Source of the DNA: Rapana venosa
Lineage: Eukaryota > Mollusca > Gastropoda > Neogastropoda > Muricidae
Assembly (NCBI GenBank): GCA_028751875.1
Contig: CM054165.1
Location: forward strand, 22,165,889-22,229,888
Reading direction: 5' to 3'
DNA length: 64,000 nt
Positions 59,586 through 64,000 of the stretch are shown one piece after another (the first letter of the stretch is position 1; every line of letters starts with the position of its first letter). Under the pieces are notes generated by a model. The model was not told the DNA's origin, searched no databases, and saw only the letters and a list, made by a program, of their open reading frames with translations. The position numbers were made by a program, and so were the translations under genes.

Positions 59586-60080
59586 ACCCCCCCCGGGGGG
59601 GAAAGGGCGGGGGAAACCCCTTAGGGAAAAGGTTGTTTCCAACCCGGGAAAAAAAAAAAAAACCCCAAAACCTCTTTTTTTTTTTTTTTTTTTTTTTTGG
59701 GGGGGGGGGGGGGTTTTTTTTTTTTTCCCAAATTTAAAAAATTTCAAAAATTACGGGAAAATTTTTTGTTTTTTTTTCCCTTTTAAAAAAAAACATTAAA
59801 AAAGGGATATACTTCAAATTTTCCATTGTTTTTTTTGTTCCTCGATTTCAACCGGAAAACTTTTTTAAAAAATTTTTCTTTTAAAAAAAATTTTATTTTT
59901 TCCTTTTTTTTTTCCAAAAAAAAAAAAAAAAAAAAACAAAAAAAAAAAATTTTTTTGTGAGAGAGACGATGATAGACGATGATGACTATATTTCCCCCCT
60001 TTGTGCAGTGTTTGTGTGTGCGTGTGGTTTTTGTGAAGTAATGTAAAGAAAAAAGGGTGGTATGATATTTTACAAAAGGT
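59586..60080. other. Homopolymer-block sequence, probable low-quality consensus
   Basis: Made of long runs of A, C, G and T in blocks (AAAAAA, CCCCCCCC, GGGGGGG, T22, G14, T14, A22). Ordinary complexity returns only after about 60000. No biological feature can be supported. Confidence 0.85.
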
Positions 60081-60124
60081 GTGTATGGGGCAGGGCGAGA
60101 GAAATTTGGGGATATCTTAAAAAA

Positions 60125-60689
60125 TAGCATGAGAAAAGGGGAGGGGGAGGGAGGGAGAGAAGAGAGAAAAAAAGGAAAAAGAGGAGAGAGAGAGAGGAGG
60201 AGAGGAGAGAGAGAGAAAGGAGAGAGAAGAGAGAGAGAAGAGAGGAGAGAAGAAGAAAACTCCGAAGTCGAATGTTTTATTGAGGGTAGTTTGGGTAAGC
60301 CCGTGGTTTTTTACACCCGGCCCCATCAAAGAAAGGGGGAAAAAAAACAAAAAACAAGGCCCCCGCTAATCAAAAAAGGATAGTACGACACTTAAATAAC
60401 TAAATAAATGCATAAAAAATAGCTCAACAAAATTACATACCTATATGCAGACACGAATGGGGGGGAACACAGAGAGAGAAGAGGGGGAGGGGAGAGAGAG
60501 AGGAGAGGAGAGAAGGGAGAGAGAGAGAGAGAGAGAGAAGAGAGATAGAGAGAGAGAGAGAGAGAGAAAAGAGAAGAGAAGAGAAGAGAGAGTGTGAGAG
60601 AGAGAAAAGAGAAGAGAAGAGAAGAGAAGAGAGAGGAGAGGAGAGAGAGAGGAAAAGAGAGGAGAGAGAGAAGAGAGAGAGAGAAGAGA

Positions 60690-60737
<48 letters not shown>

Positions 60738-60850
60738 GAGAAGGAAGAGGAAAGAGAAGAGAGAGAGGAGAGAGAGAGAGAGAGGGGAGAGAGGGGGAGA
60801 GAGAGAGAGAGAAGAGAAGAGAAAGAAGAGGAGAGAGAGAAGTCTGAGAG
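60125..60850. repeat. GA-rich low-complexity region
   Basis: Two GA/GGA/GAAA tracts (about 60125-60262 and 60465-60845) separated by about 200 bp of AT-rich text. Ser/Leu-rich minus frames and Arg/Glu-rich plus frames come from the repeat. Confidence 0.93.
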
Positions 60851-61812
60851 AAACAGACACTTCACTCAACGACAACGAAACGGACAGGGCAAAAATAAAA
60901 TTTTCTCTGCCAGAAATTCAGCTTACAGGGAGGGCTTGCGCCACAGACATAACAGTAGCATAGCAGTAGCCTAGGCCTACTACCTCAGATTCCTCTCTCT
61001 GGTTTTGCTTCCACCCCCCTTTACCATCACCACCCCTTTCAACGCCTCATCTCTCTACATTCTCCCCCCCCCCCCCCCCCCCCCCCCCCCTCCACTAGGT
61101 CTGTAACGGTCGTTATGGAAGCTGCCTTCCCTCCCTCCCTCCCAAGTGGAAGAATTTCACTCAGGGTTTTCCCACGGGAGGAACCCCCTTCTTTATCCAG
61201 CAATACAGGAAGATGGGCCCTCCCCACATCAAAACCCCCCCCCCACCCCCCCGCCCCCCCCCCCTTTTCTTGGGCTCTGGGCTGGATGAAAAAGTCATTT
61301 TACTAATCACTTTCCCTCTGGGAAATAAATCAAACAATTTTTCTCTTCTCACCCTACCTTCTCCTTCTCTCTCTCTCTCTTCTCCCTCTCTCCTCTCTCT
61401 TTCAAAAACACCCCCACCACCCACCACACCACCTTGGGTACAACTAGACATTACTCAATAACATTTTTTACGATTTAAAAACAAACTGAAACGACAACAA
61501 AATACACAGATCTACATGAAAAAAACAAATAACACCCCTCCCCCCAAAAAAACAACAAACAAACAACATCAGACAGCAACATGATTAACAATACAATCAC
61601 ACACAACACACACACCACACACAACACACACACACACACACACACACTACACACACACACACACACACACACAAAGCAATCGGATTAAAAATACTAAACA
61701 AAAATGAAAAACTAGAGCAACAGGATTATAAACACTAGGGAAAAGTAAAAAATAATATTAAAAACCCCAAAACAAAAACCCACCGAGAGAGAGGAGAGAG
61801 AGAGAGAGAGAT

Positions 61813-61854
<42 letters not shown>

Positions 61855-62244
61855 GAGAGGAGAGAGAGCAACAGAATAACACTGGAAGAAATAAAAAACA
61901 CCCGCACCTAGGAAAATTAGAACACATCAGAAAACACAATATAGAGCTACAGGATTGAAAAACACACAAGAAAACTTCAAAATACACAAAACTGCAGAAA
62001 CAGGTGCGCACGCGCACACACACACTTAGTTCTCTGCTCTGCAATTACCGAAGGCAGATGACGCCCCCCCACCCCCCCCCCCCCCCCCCTCCCTCTCTCT
62101 CTAACCGAAAGCAAACATGTATCACAAAAACACTTACAGGAACATTCTTAATGTATAGACATTCATTCACGTTATGGGGCGTTATTTTTTTCCCCTACAC
62201 GAAAATTCACATACAAATGAATCATTCACTATCTCTCTCTCACT

Positions 62245-62249
<5 letters not shown>
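60851..62249. other. Microsatellite-dense, no gene seen
   Basis: Contains poly-C at 61062-61090 and 61236-61264, CA tracts at 61590-61673, (GA)n at 61784-61870, and poly-C at 62063-62089. The remaining text is A-rich with CAACAA strings. No exon or element was identified. Confidence 0.6.
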
Positions 62250-62340
<91 letters not shown>

Positions 62341-62365
62341 CACAGACAGACAGACAGACAGACCT
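62250..62365. repeat. (GA)n and (CAGA)n microsatellite
   Basis: About 90 bp of GA with single interruptions, then five CAGA units. Confidence 0.95.
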
Positions 62366-62979
62366 CTTCCTACTTCCCTATTTGACTCATCAATTGTAAC
62401 CTTCCTTGTAACCTTTGTAATTTTCCTGTAACTTCATAGACGTGAACTTCTGATGTGAAAGTAATACTCTATTCTAAGGAACCATTTTCATGCGGGCTAA
62501 AAAACAACATTTCATTTTCTAACGAGAACTAGAGCTGCAGACTGGGTGGGATGTCTTCAAATGAAACAAAAACAGCCAGAACCTTCTTCTTCTTCCTCTT
62601 CCGATATTCTTTTCTTGTTTTTGGTTTTGTTTTGTTTTGTTTAATGGCTGTTATTCCTAGAAGTTTGAAACACGGAGAGAGAGACTCGATTCAAGAAAAC
62701 ATTTCAACAAGATTATGCGCAACCCTGATACACCAGAACACAATCGTAATTCATGCGTTTCCTTTTCAACATGTATGACGTAATGTAATATGAATGATAT
62801 AACAAGCAAGAGTAATTCTGCTTCCATTGTTTTGAAAGTAACTGATCATTATGTTCTAGACCAGCTGCCAAAGTTGTGTTATGTTTTGTTCTTTAACACG
62901 CCATACAGTATAAGCCACTGGCTTCTTATTGCTCACTGTATTTCTGTGCATTATAACCATGCTTTTTTCAGAGGTCACA
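62366..62979. other. AT-rich sequence, no gene seen
   Basis: Ordinary-complexity text with short open frames lacking splice signals or recognisable domains. Confidence 0.45.
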
Positions 62980-63245
62980 ACACTCGCCCTCCCCAAGCTA
63001 AGGTTGAGCGTGGTTACCTCTTGGACGGGTGATCCGTGACAGTTCGTGCGCTTTGGCTTCAGTACAGTCCCCCAGTTCATCCAGCTGTAAATGGGTACCT
63101 GCTCTCTTTAGAGACAGGGAAGGTAAAGCAGCGAGGGGGAGGAGATGGGCGCCGCCCTCAATATGCTGGCCCCTAGAGAAACCCAGGTCTCTGACACCTC
63201 GCTGACGCTTTCTCCAACAACCGCATAGGTTATGGGACACCCTTA
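62980..63245 (-). mobile_element. SINE-like interspersed repeat
   Basis: On the minus strand it runs GGTTGTTGGAGAAAGCGTCA, GGGTTTCTCTAGGGGCCAGC and AGGTACCCATTTACAGCTGG ATGAACTGGGGG. The GGTACCCATTTA...CTGG...GAA text resembles the conserved central domain of several animal SINEs. Head and tail are not clear, so assignment rests on a single motif. Confidence 0.4.
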
Positions 63246-64000
63246 CCTTTGCTAAATGAACACGTTAAGTCCATTTTTCTGCTTTCAAAATTCAACAAGA
63301 ATAACTCTCACTTTCACTATCTCTAAGTTTTAGTTTGATCATTATGTGACACTATGAGCATAATCTCTTTCAGACAATAATAAGTATGTAATAATTAACT
63401 ATAATGGGAGGGTTTTTTTCAAACGGTATGTTGAATAATAGAAATGCGCGTGTTCCAGGTTGTGAACATCAGAACAAGACGAAAAAGGAAGGAGACTGAA
63501 AGAGAGAGAGGAGGGTGAGAGGGGGGGGCGAGGGAGGGAGGGGGGGGGGGGGGGGGGTAAGGAGAGAGAGAGGGAAGGGGTTAAAATAAATGATAAAACG
63601 GGTGAGATGGGAAAACCTACACCGAAGAGAGGAAATTGAAGGGCAGTCCAACAGGAAGAGAGAATAAGAGGTATTTTGAAAGGCTCTGTAAGGGAGAGAG
63701 AGAAAGAGAGGGGAGAGAGAGAGAGAAAAAGAGAGAGGGGAGAGAGAAATATTAGACAGGACCACCCACCACCACCACCACCCCCGCCAAGGACAGTGCT
63801 CAATTTTAATGAATATTTAATGGGCAGCGAACGACCCCATTTAAGGACTACACCCAGTAGAAAAGAGAGCCCCAACCTCTTTTAACAGGTCATTTCCAGA
63901 ACAAAAGGGGTCACCCCCCTTACCCCCCTCCCCTTTTCTCATCTTTCCCCCCATCATAAACAGCAAACCCCCTTTAGCTCCCACATCAGTAGTCACTCTC
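63246..64000. other. No gene seen; G-rich and GA-rich tracts
   Basis: Contains GA/G-rich text at 63500-63572 (with G18 at about 63540-63557), GA text at 63692-63748, and (CCA)n at 63763-63783. Open frames are low complexity. Confidence 0.5.

Noticed and set aside
60392..60974. Leu/Ser-rich minus-strand and Arg/Glu-rich plus-strand frames of 126-157 residues
   Set aside because: Generated by the GA-rich tract; they resemble membrane or basic proteins only by composition.

Overview
The window is eukaryotic, repeat-dominated DNA, most plausibly from a marine lophotrochozoan and perhaps a gastropod mollusc. The evidence is several non-LTR retrotransposon (LINE) lineages, tRNA-derived SINEs, a piggyBac-like non-autonomous element, long microsatellites, and one multi-exon minus-strand gene model with consensus splice sites and no bacterial-style gene packing. 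The taxon is inferred from repeat flavour only.

Layout. Positions 1-28089 form a perfect tandem repeat of period 16380: positions 1-11709 recur identically at 16381-28089. The unit holds a degenerate LINE reverse-transcriptase relic (family C, 1115-2760), a ~67-bp minisatellite (3497-3880), a degenerate minus-strand LINE with SGNH hydrolase, endonuclease, RT and RNase H remains (family A, 5300-10740), a degraded piggyBac-like element (13354-14257), a tRNA-derived SINE split at 14555, and an L2-like LINE 3' end (15240-16490). From 28090 the match drops abruptly to a diverged paralogue, which fades out at 28580. The same paralogue resumes at about 42605 and runs to 51335 as a third, diverged copy (42605-44950 resembles 12250-14555, and 44951-51335 resembles 3892-11080).

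Between those points lie about 14 kb of other DNA (28580-42605). This holds the only convincing host gene: five minus-strand exons (37258 down to 28598) whose intron phases all agree, provided one base is removed from a G7 run. A nearly complete LINE (family B, 30632-35150) sits in its third-exon-side intron, with ACT, GA and AAGG microsatellites. The gene product is not recognised.

Positions 51336-51835 are 500 Ns. The rest (51836-64000) is a C-rich ~27-bp minisatellite, a 1.3-kb poly-C tract, many GA/CT and CA/GT tracts, two weaker minus-strand exon candidates (55399-55625, 58176-58252) and a few SINE-like fragments. Several stretches (38-43 kb, 59.5-60.0 kb) look homopolymer-biased, as low-quality consensus would. 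No rRNA or intact tRNA gene, CRISPR array or operon is present. The genes do not form a pathway: the window is mainly a record of transposition, segmental duplication and probable misassembly around part of one intron-rich gene.
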